Shown one piece after another: positions 1-7,278 of a stretch of DNA of 43,401 nucleotides. Positions within the stretch are counted from its first letter, which is position 1; every line of letters begins with the position of its first letter. The notes under the pieces are model-generated. The model had not been told where the DNA came from. It saw nothing but the letters and a program-made list of their open reading frames with translations, and searched no databases. Made by a program: the position numbers and the translations under genes. Source of the DNA: Bacillus mycoides (GTDB lineage Bacteria > Bacillota > Bacilli > Bacillales > Bacillaceae_G); NCBI RefSeq assembly GCF_001757995.1, contig NZ_LXLV01000040.1, positions 1-43,401 on the forward strand. Reading direction: 5' to 3'.

Positions 1-97
1 TATCTTCCCCCTAGTAAAAAATGGACACATATTAGGGGTATTTGGCTTGCATTCTAATTGGCTTAAAATCTCTGGCATTTAATCAATTATAACTCTA

Positions 98-143
98 AAA
101 AACATTTGACTAATCGTAAGAAAAACATTTGACTAATCGTAAG
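98..143. repeat. Perfect 23-bp tandem duplication
   Basis: Two identical, directly adjacent 23-bp units occupy 98-120 and 121-143; each ends in the core CATTTGACTAATCGTAAG. The sequence on either side does not continue the repeat. It lies in non-coding DNA downstream of the toxin/immunity operon and looks like a recent slippage or recombination duplication. No function is implied. Confidence 0.9.
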
Positions 144-268
144 AAAAAGCACCCATTGCCTTTAGTCGACAATCAAGTGCTTTAAGTTCATATGTTTTTA
201 AGTAGCATAAATTTGTAAATCTTGCAGTAAAAGTATGACACCTTTTGTATGTCATAAAAACTACTACG

Positions 269-349
269 TTAAAACTTACGAGTTTGTACGAGTTCATTAG
301 TTTCATATACAATCCATGTGTTTATATTCATCGCCCAGTAAAACGTCAT
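269..349 (-). pseudogene. Possible gene remnant, 26 codons
   Basis: A short open frame reads MTFYWAMN, then a Trp/Tyr-rich stretch, and ends NELVQTRKF before a stop. The frame extends a few codons further upstream without an obvious ribosome binding site. The composition looks protein-like, but I do not recognise a family. Its place immediately behind a toxin-immunity pair suggests a leftover tail of an older immunity or toxin gene. This is inference, and chance is also possible. Confidence 0.2.
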
Positions 350-563
350 CTCGCCTAAGCTCGTACTTCTTTTTCTATTCTATCATTGCACATAGTACTC
401 CATGATGATATTACCTTCATGGAGTCTCTATTTTCAAATATATCATTTTTCTTTTTTCTAATTCAATATTTTAATTATCTTTAGTTCGCTTGCCTTATGT
501 GTTATTGATATATAACACCTTTCTTATAGATAGCTTTGGCACTATAGAGTGCTCCTAAAAACA

Positions 564-1034
564 TTATCTTTCCTCTCTACACAAATGAATATAATGACCA
601 AATTCAGGAAATACATCCCAGTTTCTTTCAAGGGTATCGCTAATCTCACGCTCCTCGAATAAGCCAGTCTTTAAATCCCTTTTTTCCATTGCTATATAGC
701 CATTTTCTCGGAATCCCAAAATCAAGCTACTTACTTCTGTATCAGTTTCATCATCATATTCCCAATACGTAGCTGTTCTTAAAAATATCTTACTGTCACT
801 CATAACTTCAAAATCATAATTTAAATACTTACGAATCAAGTCATCATAAAATCCCACCGAAACCCATTCATTTGTAACATTTACAATATACTTAAGGTTT
901 TCATCTTCAGTTAATACCGCCGTATATGGTTCATGTTTTTGATGGTATGTGTATGCATCACGGTCATCTAGAATATTCCAAGGCTTCTTTTTAATGTCCG
1001 ACCATTCGTCACAATAATAAATTTTCATAGTCAA
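564..1034 (-). CDS. Probable immunity protein for the LXG toxin
   Basis: This 156-residue acidic, aromatic-rich protein has no signal peptide or membrane segment. I do not recognise its family by motif: it begins MTMKIYYCDEW, has a central tract around LRTATYWEYDDETDTE, and ends with a beta-rich half containing LILGFRENGYIAMEKRD. Its role is inferred from position. It directly follows the toxin gene, and the toxin stop TGA overlaps a TTG start (TTGA) at 1034. That TTG sits about 5 nt behind AAGGTG; an ATG two codons later (1028) is the alternative start. Tight coupling to the toxin is the classic arrangement for a cognate immunity protein, which would bind the C-terminal toxic domain in the cytoplasm. 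It does not look like the SMI1/KNR4-type immunity proteins found beside some Bacillus LXG toxins. Confidence 0.7.
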   Translation of the reverse strand: MTMKIYYCDEWSDIKKKPWNILDDRDAYTYHQKHEPYTAVLTEDENLKYIVNVTNEWVSVGFYDDLIRKYLNYDFEVMSDSKIFLRTATYWEYDDETDTEVSSLILGFRENGYIAMEKRDLKTGLFEEREISDTLERNWDVFPEFGHYIHLCREER

Positions 1035-2710
1035 TTATACACCTTCCCTTTAATATCCTTAATAATAATCCTATTTTTTGTTGCTTCATCAAGAATCGTT
1101 TGCGGAATTGGTTTATTTTGAACTGGTACTTCTAATATTAACTCACCTTTAAGTCGCCCCCCTTTGAGAGCGTTAGGATTAAAAGGACCATTTGATATTT
1201 TAGAACCTGAAGGATATTTTTTTGTAATTTCATTTAAATAACTCTTAGCTGTCTTTTCTTGCACTTCACTAAGTTGAGTGAATTTTCTCGATACTATTTC
1301 CTTATTGTGTGCATATGAGTCAACTACGTATTTTTTACCCCCTACTTCTTTTGCTTCCAACTCTACCTCATTATAAGGGTAACGAGGACGATTTTCCTTA
1401 TTAAAATTATTCCCTGCTTCCCATCGCTCTTTAAGCCAATCCGGTACACTTTTCTTTTTAGGTGTAGCTTGACCCGTACCCTTACCACCATCTTTAGACT
1501 TCGCAAACTTATAATAAGCTTCTATTAATTCACCTTGAGGTATTTTGGTTACGATAGTTCCACCAACACTAGAGAATGCATAGGAAGCATCTCTCTTAAA
1601 GGATTGTAACATTTCAAGCTTAGGCTTCAATTCTTTTGCTAGTGTTACTGCATTAGCAATTGTAGTTATTCCACTTGATGCTTTTGCTCCTTTTGCGATA
1701 TGACCGATTTTATTTAGTGCCTTATCGCCCAATAATGTGGTAGCTATTTGCGTTAATCCATAAGTAGTCAATTCTGTACGACTCTCTGCATCTCCCTCTA
1801 TCATATCTCGTTTTATTTTATTTGAAAATGCATGCCACATATTTTTTGCAGTTTCATCCAAATGGAAAAGTACATAGGTTACATTAATAAAAGTTCCTAT
1901 GTCCATATTACTTAAAGCTACTGCGGACTCGATTTCATCTCCAATAGCTTTCCCAGAGCCTCTTTGAATAGCTTCCCACATTTTTTTCACTGTTTCAAAC
2001 ATGCCAACTATACTGTCTGCCGCATCGTCCCAAGCATTTCTAAGCGGAGATTTCTCCTCAATTATGTTATTTGTTTCTATATCCCTAATTGACTGACCGT
2101 GTTTTCGGGCTGTTTCTTCTATAATCCCCTGAATAGAACTCACCCAATCCATATTCAACCCTTGTGTACTAAACGTCCCACTTACAGGACTAAATCCTTT
2201 CCCGCTTTGCACTTCAGCGAGTCCGGCTGTGATGCTAGCTGCTAATTGGAGGGCGGTGCTGTAATTGTTGCTGGACGTATGATTGAATTCATATAAATGC
2301 TCTAGTTTTTCTTCAAGTTTTTTTCTCATTGCACCTACTCCGGGCATCGGTGTAAGTACTTCTATTGCTTCTATACTTGTAATCGATTGATTAATTCCCC
2401 GTATTTGTTCTCTTATTTCTTGTTCGATCACATCTGTCGAAGCAACTTTTGCTTGGAACTCGTTTGGGAATGCATCATTTTGGCGAATTAATTCTTCACA
2501 TAAGCATATGATTCCTTGCGCTAATGGCCGAAATGTTTGGACAAGGTAGGCTTTTGCACTACTGTATGTTTGTCCTTGTAAAACTGTATCTATCGCAAAG
2601 GCATCAATAGATTGAATGGCTTGTTCCATACTTTGAATCGTAGCATTACATATAGCGTTCATACTTTGAGTTTGACTTTGTACTTCTCCCAAATACATGT
2701 TTAAACTCAT
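1031..2710 (-). CDS. LXG-domain polymorphic toxin, type VII secretion effector
   Basis: This 559-residue protein has three parts. Residues 1 to about 205 form an alpha-helical LXG-type secretion domain beginning MSLNMYLGEV. Residues about 225-400 form a middle/pretoxin region that includes GDAESRTELTTYG and a glycine/alanine-rich hydrophobic stretch. A basic, glycine-rich linker near 405-420 then leads to a C-terminal toxin domain of about 135 residues. That domain contains NKENRPRYPYNEVEL, IVSRKFTQLSEVQEKTAK and ELILEVPVQNKPIPQ, which match my recollection of the tails of Bacillus subtilis YobL/YeeF-type LXG toxins. Those family members have been reported as nucleases, so DNase or RNase activity is inferred, not seen. 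The start overlaps the preceding gene by 4 nt (ATGA) and has GGGAGG upstream. Two small helical genes before it and an immunity candidate after it complete the cassette. No ESX/T7SS machinery lies in the window. Confidence 0.85.
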   Translation of the reverse strand: MSLNMYLGEVQSQTQSMNAICNATIQSMEQAIQSIDAFAIDTVLQGQTYSSAKAYLVQTFRPLAQGIICLCEELIRQNDAFPNEFQAKVASTDVIEQEIREQIRGINQSITSIEAIEVLTPMPGVGAMRKKLEEKLEHLYEFNHTSSNNYSTALQLAASITAGLAEVQSGKGFSPVSGTFSTQGLNMDWVSSIQGIIEETARKHGQSIRDIETNNIIEEKSPLRNAWDDAADSIVGMFETVKKMWEAIQRGSGKAIGDEIESAVALSNMDIGTFINVTYVLFHLDETAKNMWHAFSNKIKRDMIEGDAESRTELTTYGLTQIATTLLGDKALNKIGHIAKGAKASSGITTIANAVTLAKELKPKLEMLQSFKRDASYAFSSVGGTIVTKIPQGELIEAYYKFAKSKDGGKGTGQATPKKKSVPDWLKERWEAGNNFNKENRPRYPYNEVELEAKEVGGKKYVVDSYAHNKEIVSRKFTQLSEVQEKTAKSYLNEITKKYPSGSKISNGPFNPNALKGGRLKGELILEVPVQNKPIPQTILDEATKNRIIIKDIKGKVYN

Positions 2711-3069
2711 GTATTAACCTCCCTTTGTAGTTGCTGCTGTTCATAGGAAAGGTCGTTTTCTTTCTCACTGAGATGCCGTTTTTCTTTAAGCAACGTCTCT
2801 TTTTCGTTTTCTAATTCGAATGTAAGTTTTCTTTCATACTGTCCGATCTCTTGCCGCATATTCGTAAAAAGGTGAAATACTTCTTTGTCACCATGCCAAG
2901 TTTCTAGTATTCGGTTAAATAAACGATTGCTTCGATTTTTCCATTCATGAAAACTAGCCTCAGCTTGTTCTTGATTTTGCAGCTCAATTCGGTTTTCATT
3001 TTGTTCTTCAAATATACTTCGTAACTTTTGATTACATTGACTGATTCTCGTTTCAATTTCTTGACTCAT
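2707..3069 (-). CDS. Small helical LXG partner, DUF3958/Lap2-like
   Basis: This 120-residue, highly charged, Glu/Gln-rich protein is almost entirely helical and coiled-coil by composition, with a Trp-containing turn (RILETWHGDKEVF) near the middle. It has no signal peptide or membrane segment. Size, composition and position fit the DUF3958 family (Lap2), one of two small helical proteins that pair with LXG domains and help form the substrate recognised by type VII secretion. The ATG at 3069 follows AGGGAG at good spacing, and the stop overlaps the toxin start by 4 nt, so the two are translationally coupled. Family assignment is from memory of pattern and context; a generic coiled-coil chaperone is the alternative. 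Confidence 0.65.
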   Translation of the reverse strand: MSQEIETRISQCNQKLRSIFEEQNENRIELQNQEQAEASFHEWKNRSNRLFNRILETWHGDKEVFHLFTNMRQEIGQYERKLTFELENEKETLLKEKRHLSEKENDLSYEQQQLQREVNT

Positions 3070-3109
3070 CTTTTCTCCCTACCTTTTCCCCTTTACGTAG
3101 GCCGTTACA

Positions 3110-3385
3110 TTATTGAAAAGTCTTTTGAAGTCCGTTATCCATTTTCTCAAATTCATTTGCTACGGAATAGATATTATCAATCGTCTGTTGAAAAGCAGCG
3201 CAAAATTGTTTCGTGATGTGTAAATTTTGTTGATTTGCTTCTTGTGCTTTGAAGTTCACAGATAGCGTAGTACGCGTTGCCTTATTTATAGAGCGACTAG
3301 TAGCACTTTGCATTCTATCCGAAGCATTTCTCATTTTCGTTGCAAGTTGCGTTGCCGTATGCAAATTACTTTGAAATTCTCCCAT
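3110..3385 (-). CDS. WXG100-like LXG partner, TIGR04197/Lap1-like
   Basis: This 91-residue all-helical protein starts MGEFQSNLHTATQLATKM and contains TLSVNFKAQEANQQN, then a second helix with AFQQTIDNIYSVANEFEKMD. The two-helix hairpin plan and size match the SACOL2603/TIGR04197 (DUF3130, Lap1) family of small type VII-associated proteins that bind LXG domains. It is the first gene of the toxin operon. I chose the ATG at 3385, six bases behind GGGGG, over the GTG immediately upstream. A gap of 40 bp separates it from the next gene. It probably enters the secretion pathway with the toxin. Confidence 0.7.
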   Translation of the reverse strand: MGEFQSNLHTATQLATKMRNASDRMQSATSRSINKATRTTLSVNFKAQEANQQNLHITKQFCAAFQQTIDNIYSVANEFEKMDNGLQKTFQ

Positions 3386-3545
3386 CACTTACCCCCTACC
3401 TTTTATTTCCAATAAAATTATACCACGGAAAAATATTCCAATAAACCGAATGTTCGAATTTAACATGCAATTCACCACTGTCATTGAAGATAAGAGCAAA
3501 TCTTCTATTTCAACATAACTGTATCGAAAGTAGATTCTACTTATA
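3386..3545 (-). promoter_or_regulatory. Upstream region of the LXG operon
   Basis: This stretch lies between the operon and the terminator of the next minus-strand gene and must carry the LXG operon promoter. It is AT-rich, and I could not settle on a single -35/-10 pair, so only the region is given. Confidence 0.3.
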
Positions 3546-3546
3546 C

Positions 3547-3590
3547 AAAAAAAGATGACCTCAGCTTTAATGCTAAAGTCATCTTTTTCA
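3547..3590 (-). terminator. Rho-independent terminator of the MarR-nitroreductase-ABM operon
   Basis: Perfect 11-bp arms AAAAAGATGAC (3549-3559) and GTCATCTTTTT (3578-3588) enclose an 18-nt loop. On the minus strand the stem runs into a T-tract just after the ABM gene stop. Confidence 0.85.
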
Positions 3591-3595
3591 CCATA

Positions 3596-3889
3596 TTATT
3601 TTACTAACGTTCCATTATAAACCTTTATATCAAGCGGAGCAGTTAAAAACTGTGATGCCTTACTAACGAAAGATGTGAAGTGTTCACTCGTATTATGACT
3701 CGCAACTGCTGTTTCATCTTTCCATACTTCTACCATCGTATAAACACTTTCTTTTTCTGTATCTTTATATAAGTCATAAGATACATTCCCACTTTCTTCT
3801 CTAGAACCATGAATGAGTGGCTGAATTTCTTCTATAAATGATTGTTGTTTTGCTGGATTTACTTGAAATATTGCGTGAATAATAATCAT
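3596..3889 (-). CDS. Antibiotic biosynthesis monooxygenase (ABM) family protein
   Basis: This 97-residue single-domain protein of the dimeric alpha/beta-barrel ABM fold (YgiN-like) begins MIIIHAIFQVNPAKQQSF and contains the typical ESGNVSYDLYKDTEKESVY segment, followed by MVEVWKDETAVASHN. Characterised relatives are cofactor-free monooxygenases, some acting on quinols; others have no known substrate. The start is set at the ATG at 3889 because GAGAGGGG lies 7 nt upstream; an ATG eight codons earlier has no good site. It is the last gene of an operon behind a MarR regulator and a nitroreductase, a grouping that suggests quinone or electrophile detoxification. The terminator follows directly. 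Confidence 0.8.
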   Translation of the reverse strand: MIIIHAIFQVNPAKQQSFIEEIQPLIHGSREESGNVSYDLYKDTEKESVYTMVEVWKDETAVASHNTSEHFTSFVSKASQFLTAPLDIKVYNGTLVK

Positions 3890-3933
3890 GGTGTTTCCCC
3901 TCTCATATTTCACTTATTTCTATTTTTATAAAA

Positions 3934-4572
3934 TTACTTCCACTCAGCAACTTTTTCAATTGGAAGACGTACTGATTCGTAACCACTGTCAGCTGCTTTT
4001 CCGATTGAAATTAACATTACTGGTACGTGACGCTCTTTATCTAATCCGAATGCTTCTGCGATTTGGTCTTTTTCAAATCCGCCAATTGGGCAAGTGTCAT
4101 AGCCGTGAGCACGAGCTGCTAGCATAAATTGCATTGCTACAAGACCACCGTCAATTAGTACTGTATCTTTCATTACTTCTGGTGTAACCATTGAGAAGTA
4201 ACCTGAAAGTTTTTGCATTTGATCTTCTTTTACTTCTGCTGGCATAAGTCCGCGCTCTACTGCTGTACCGTAAATTTCTTCTGCGTTATCAAAGTTGTTT
4301 AAGTCTCCGAATACAGCGATCATTGCTGAAGATGTTTCTACTTGAGATTGATTAAATTTAGCAAGTGGCGCAAGTGTTGCTTTTGCTTCGTCACTTTCAA
4401 TAACAAGGAATCTCCATGGTTGCATGTTTACTGAAGATGGTGCAAGTGTTGCTTCTGTAAGAATTTCAGTCATTTCTTCTTTGCTAATTTTTACAGCTGG
4501 ATCATATTTACGAATTGAACGGCGTCCTGTTAAAATTTCGTTAAAATCATTAGTTTTTAGTAAGTTTGTCAT
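3934..4572 (-). CDS. Nitroreductase family NAD(P)H-dependent oxidoreductase
   Basis: This 212-residue protein is of normal length for the FMN-dependent nitroreductase fold. The N-terminus carries the family signature RRSIRKYDPAVKISKEE (near residue 17), then ATLAPSSVNMQPWRFLV. The C-terminal half has the GYDTCPIGGFEKDQI segment and ends in a basic/acidic tail. Such enzymes reduce nitro compounds, quinones or flavins in the cytoplasm. The closest functional analogue I can suggest is MhqN/YdfN of Bacillus subtilis, which is controlled by a MarR-type quinone sensor. It sits 18 bp downstream of a marR-type gene and 44 bp upstream of the ABM gene. Physiological substrate is not visible from sequence. 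Confidence 0.88.
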   Translation of the reverse strand: MTNLLKTNDFNEILTGRRSIRKYDPAVKISKEEMTEILTEATLAPSSVNMQPWRFLVIESDEAKATLAPLAKFNQSQVETSSAMIAVFGDLNNFDNAEEIYGTAVERGLMPAEVKEDQMQKLSGYFSMVTPEVMKDTVLIDGGLVAMQFMLAARAHGYDTCPIGGFEKDQIAEAFGLDKERHVPVMLISIGKAADSGYESVRLPIEKVAEWK

Positions 4573-4590
4573 AGTTGTATTCTCCCTTTT

Positions 4591-5019
4591 TTATAATTCT
4601 TTTATGTTTTCTTGAATGCGGTCTAACATCGTTAAAAGATTGTCGCGTTCTTCTTCACTTAATCCTTTAAATGCTGAAGTAGCGAAACGTTCTTTTTCCT
4701 CTTGAAACACTTGAATTTTATTTCGCCCCTCTTCAGTAAGAGAAACTAACGTAATTCTGTTATCATCTGGATTTTTACGTCTTGTAATCATTCCGTTTGC
4801 TTCCAGCTGTTTTAAATGCCTCGTAATCGCTGCATTGTCAATATTCACTTCTTGCTGAAGTGCTTTTTGACTAATTTCATCTACTTCATATAACTGAAGT
4901 AAAAGCTCTAATCTAGACTGACTCATACCCGTACACCCTTCAAACTTCGAACTTACTTCTTTATTTAGAAAGTGTAATTTATATAAAATAATTGCTTCTT
5001 TTGAGCATGAACTTGTCAA
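4591..5019 (-). CDS. MarR family transcriptional regulator
   Basis: This 142-residue winged-helix protein has a helix-turn-helix around ISQKALQQEVNIDNAAITRHLK and a wing with MITRRKNPDDNRITLVSLTE, the canonical MarR DNA-binding element. A cysteine near the N-terminus (TSSCSKEA) and another in FEGCTGMSQSR could act as redox or electrophile sensors; this is inference. The start is TTG at 5019 with GGAGGG five bases upstream. It heads the operon with the nitroreductase and ABM genes, and a strong palindrome lies 35 bp upstream, so autoregulation is likely. MhqR-like quinone sensing is the best guess, not proven. Confidence 0.88.
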   Translation of the reverse strand: MTSSCSKEAIILYKLHFLNKEVSSKFEGCTGMSQSRLELLLQLYEVDEISQKALQQEVNIDNAAITRHLKQLEANGMITRRKNPDDNRITLVSLTEEGRNKIQVFQEEKERFATSAFKGLSEEERDNLLTMLDRIQENIKEL

Positions 5020-5053
5020 ATTATCCCTCCTTTACTTTCGGAATGAAAAATGT

Positions 5054-5080
5054 TTGATACATCAATAGTTGATATGTCAA
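5054..5080. promoter_or_regulatory. Candidate MarR operator palindrome
   Basis: A 27-bp near-perfect inverted repeat has half-sites TTGATACATCAA and TTGATATGTCAA around a 3-bp centre. Each 12-bp half is itself an imperfect palindrome. It lies in the divergent region between the MarR gene and the ribosomal protection gene, close to where the MarR promoter should be. Size and symmetry fit a MarR dimer site. It might also influence the divergent gene. Confidence 0.55.
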
Positions 5081-5220
5081 TTAATATAATCTATATCGAT
5101 TTATAATGCAAGCATTTTGTTTTCATTCTTATTTTTCCATATTAAGGCGCTTTGCAGCATTACAAAAAATGGAAATTACATTATAATAGTAATAATTCAA
5201 ATGACTGGAGAGTGATTGTA

Positions 5221-5346
5221 ATGCGGCAATACACAAATAGAAATGAGGTATTAAATATGGAAAACGAAATGAGGATATTAATTTATGACAACAATAAATA
5301 TAGGGATTGTCGCGCACGTAGACGCTGGCAAGACGAGTTTGACTGA
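5221..5346 (+). CDS. Possible upstream ORF overlapping the ribosomal protection gene
   Basis: A 41-codon frame begins MRQYTNRNEVLNMENEM, with GGAG about 10 nt upstream. It contains the ribosome binding site of the GTPase gene and ends 61 nt inside it in another frame. Translation of this frame could change access to the downstream start. Regulation by leader peptides is known for tet(M), but this one has no obvious similarity to that leader. It may be only a chance frame. Confidence 0.3.
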   Translation: MRQYTNRNEVLNMENEMRILIYDNNKYRDCRARRRWQDEFD

Positions 5347-7228
5347 GCGTATTCTTTATGAAACGAATGTGATTAAAGAAATTGGCCGAGTTGATAGTGG
5401 CAATACGCAAACCGATTCAATGGAACTAGAAAGACAGCGAGGAATTACGATTAAAGCATCTGTCGTTTCTTTCTTTATTGGTGACTTAAAAGTAAATGTC
5501 ATTGATACACCTGGACACGCTGATTTTATCGCTGAAGTGGAACGATCATTCCGCGTTTTAGACGGTGCCATTTTAGTTATATCTGCCGTTGAAGGTGTGC
5601 AAGCACAAACGAAGATTTTAATGCGAACACTACAGAAACTAAACATACCGACTGTTTTATTTGTAAATAAAATAGACCGTAGTGGTGCAAATACAGAAAA
5701 AGTTGTAAAACAAATAAAAATGATCCTTTCAAATGACGCATTCCCCTTCTATTCTGCCCAAAACGAAGGAACAAAGGAAGCTCGTATTATTGAATATAAA
5801 TCATATGACGATTGTATTGAACGATTAGCACCATATAATGAATCATTGCTTGCATCATATGTAAATAACGAAATAATATCAGATGCGCTATTAAGAAAAG
5901 AACTAGAAAAACAAATACAACAAGCAAATGTGTATCCAATCTTTTTCGGTTCAGCAATGACAGGTATAGGAGTAACTGAACTACTTGAAAAACTTCCGGG
6001 CCTAATTCCAGCTAATACATCGACACAAGATGAAACATTATCTGGTGTTGTTTTTAAAATTGAGCGTGAATCTTCTGGGGAAAAAATTGCTTATGTTAGA
6101 GTTTTTTCTGGTAGCTTACACGTTAGAAAATATGTTGAGATACAGCACGGTGAGTCTCAATCACATAAAGAAAAGATTAAAAAAATGTGCATGTTTCATA
6201 ATGGAACTGCAGTTCAAGCTTCTGCAGTTCACAGCGGAGAGTTTTGCAAAGTGTGGGGACTGAGTAATATTAAAATTGGTGATATTATCGGTGAGCGGAC
6301 GGATTATATAAAAGATATTCACTTTGCCGAACCGCAAATGGAGGCTGCCATTGATGTAGTAGCAAAAAAACGAATTCATGATTTATATGCTGCTCTTATG
6401 GAACTATGCGAAGAGGATCCCCTCATTAAAGTGTGGAAAGACGATGTTCATGATGAACTATATATCCGTCTTTTCGGTGAAGTGCAAAAAGAAGTTATCG
6501 AGACTACACTTCTTGAAAAATACAAGCTACAAGTTACTTTTTCAAACACGCGAGTTGTTTGTATGGAAAAGCCAATTGGCATAGGAAATAGCGTTGAAGT
6601 AATGGGTGAAAAAGCGAATCCATTTTACGCAACAATCGGCTTCAAAGTCGAACGTGGTAAGCTTAACTCTGGCATAACTTATAACTTAGGTGTTGAACTT
6701 GGATCACTACCTTTAGCATTTCATAAAGCGATTGAAGACACAGTATTTCAAACGTTAAAACAAGGTTTATACGGATGGGAAGTTACGGACATTATCGTCA
6801 CGTTAACACATACAGGTTATGCTAGTCCTGTTACAACAGCGAGTGACTTTAGAAACTTAACACCGCTCGTATTAATGGACGCTTTAAAGCAAGCTGAAAC
6901 ATATGTATATGAGCCATTAAACGAATTTGAATTAACTGTACCAGAGCACGCAATTAGTACCGCAATGTATAAACTAGCTGCTATTCCAGCAACTTTCGCA
7001 GAACCTATATTGCATAATGATTCTTACCACTTAACTGGTTCATTACCTGTTGCGAAAATAGAGAATTTTAAACGAATGCTACATTCATTTACCGAAGGAG
7101 AAGGTATCTTCACAACGAAGCCAGGTGGTTTCACAAAACTTACGGCTCCCTTTCCTACTCGAAAACGTGTTGACTTTAATCCGCTAAATCGGAAAGATTA
7201 TTTACTTCATGTGTTGAAGGCTTATTAA
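5285..7228 (+). CDS. Tet(M)/Tet(O)-like ribosomal protection GTPase
   Basis: This 647-residue protein matches the usual length (about 640) of tetracycline ribosomal protection proteins, which are EF-G paralogues that dislodge tetracycline from the 30S A site using GTP. All G motifs are intact: AHVDAGKT (10-17), RGITI (52-56), DTPGHAD (74-80) and NKID (128-131). The C-terminal half has the EF-G domain IV/V plan, with YGWEVTDIIVTLTHTGY and FRNLTPLVLMDALKQAETY, typical of Tet(M)-type proteins rather than true EF-G. The ATG at 5285 has GAGGAT about 8 nt upstream. Base composition is like its neighbours and no mobile element adjoins it, so it is probably a chromosomal, possibly intrinsic, member of the family. 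Whether it confers resistance cannot be read from sequence. A terminator follows directly. Confidence 0.88.
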   Translation: MTTINIGIVAHVDAGKTSLTERILYETNVIKEIGRVDSGNTQTDSMELERQRGITIKASVVSFFIGDLKVNVIDTPGHADFIAEVERSFRVLDGAILVISAVEGVQAQTKILMRTLQKLNIPTVLFVNKIDRSGANTEKVVKQIKMILSNDAFPFYSAQNEGTKEARIIEYKSYDDCIERLAPYNESLLASYVNNEIISDALLRKELEKQIQQANVYPIFFGSAMTGIGVTELLEKLPGLIPANTSTQDETLSGVVFKIERESSGEKIAYVRVFSGSLHVRKYVEIQHGESQSHKEKIKKMCMFHNGTAVQASAVHSGEFCKVWGLSNIKIGDIIGERTDYIKDIHFAEPQMEAAIDVVAKKRIHDLYAALMELCEEDPLIKVWKDDVHDELYIRLFGEVQKEVIETTLLEKYKLQVTFSNTRVVCMEKPIGIGNSVEVMGEKANPFYATIGFKVERGKLNSGITYNLGVELGSLPLAFHKAIEDTVFQTLKQGLYGWEVTDIIVTLTHTGYASPVTTASDFRNLTPLVLMDALKQAETYVYEPLNEFELTVPEHAISTAMYKLAAIPATFAEPILHNDSYHLTGSLPVAKIENFKRMLHSFTEGEGIFTTKPGGFTKLTAPFPTRKRVDFNPLNRKDYLLHVLKAY

Positions 7229-7231
7229 AGT

Positions 7232-7262
7232 AAAAGAGGTGCAAATTGCACCTCTTTTTGCA
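7232..7262. terminator. Bidirectional terminator between GTPase and hydrolase genes
   Basis: Perfect 13-bp arms AAAAGAGGTGCAA (7232-7244) and TTGCACCTCTTTT (7246-7258) form a hairpin; the innermost bases open into the loop. T-runs occur on both strands, so it can stop the plus-strand GTPase and the convergent minus-strand hydrolase. Confidence 0.88.
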
Positions 7263-7278
7263 TGTATTGAAACTTAAA

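Larger units (their letters stand above)
1..563. other. Non-coding stretch downstream of the toxin-immunity operon
   Basis: No convincing intact gene is present in this AT-rich stretch. It holds the 23-bp tandem repeat at 98-143, a short minus-strand reading frame at 269-349 that may be gene debris, and a hairpin with arms 397-405 and 417-425 (ACTCCATGA / TCATGGAGT). The hairpin has no clean T-run on either strand, so it is at best a weak terminator. The arrangement resembles the decayed DNA often left downstream of polymorphic toxin loci. Confidence 0.5.

Noticed and set aside
98-143. Start of a CRISPR array
   Set aside because: The two 23-bp units are directly adjacent without a spacer, and there are no cas genes in the window.
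3028-3216. 62-codon plus-strand reading frame
   Set aside because: It is antisense to both helper genes of the toxin operon, has no ribosome binding site and no protein-like features.
5129-5410. 93-codon minus-strand reading frame across the MarR/GTPase divergent region
   Set aside because: It crosses the GTPase start and promoter region and has no ribosome binding site or recognisable domain.
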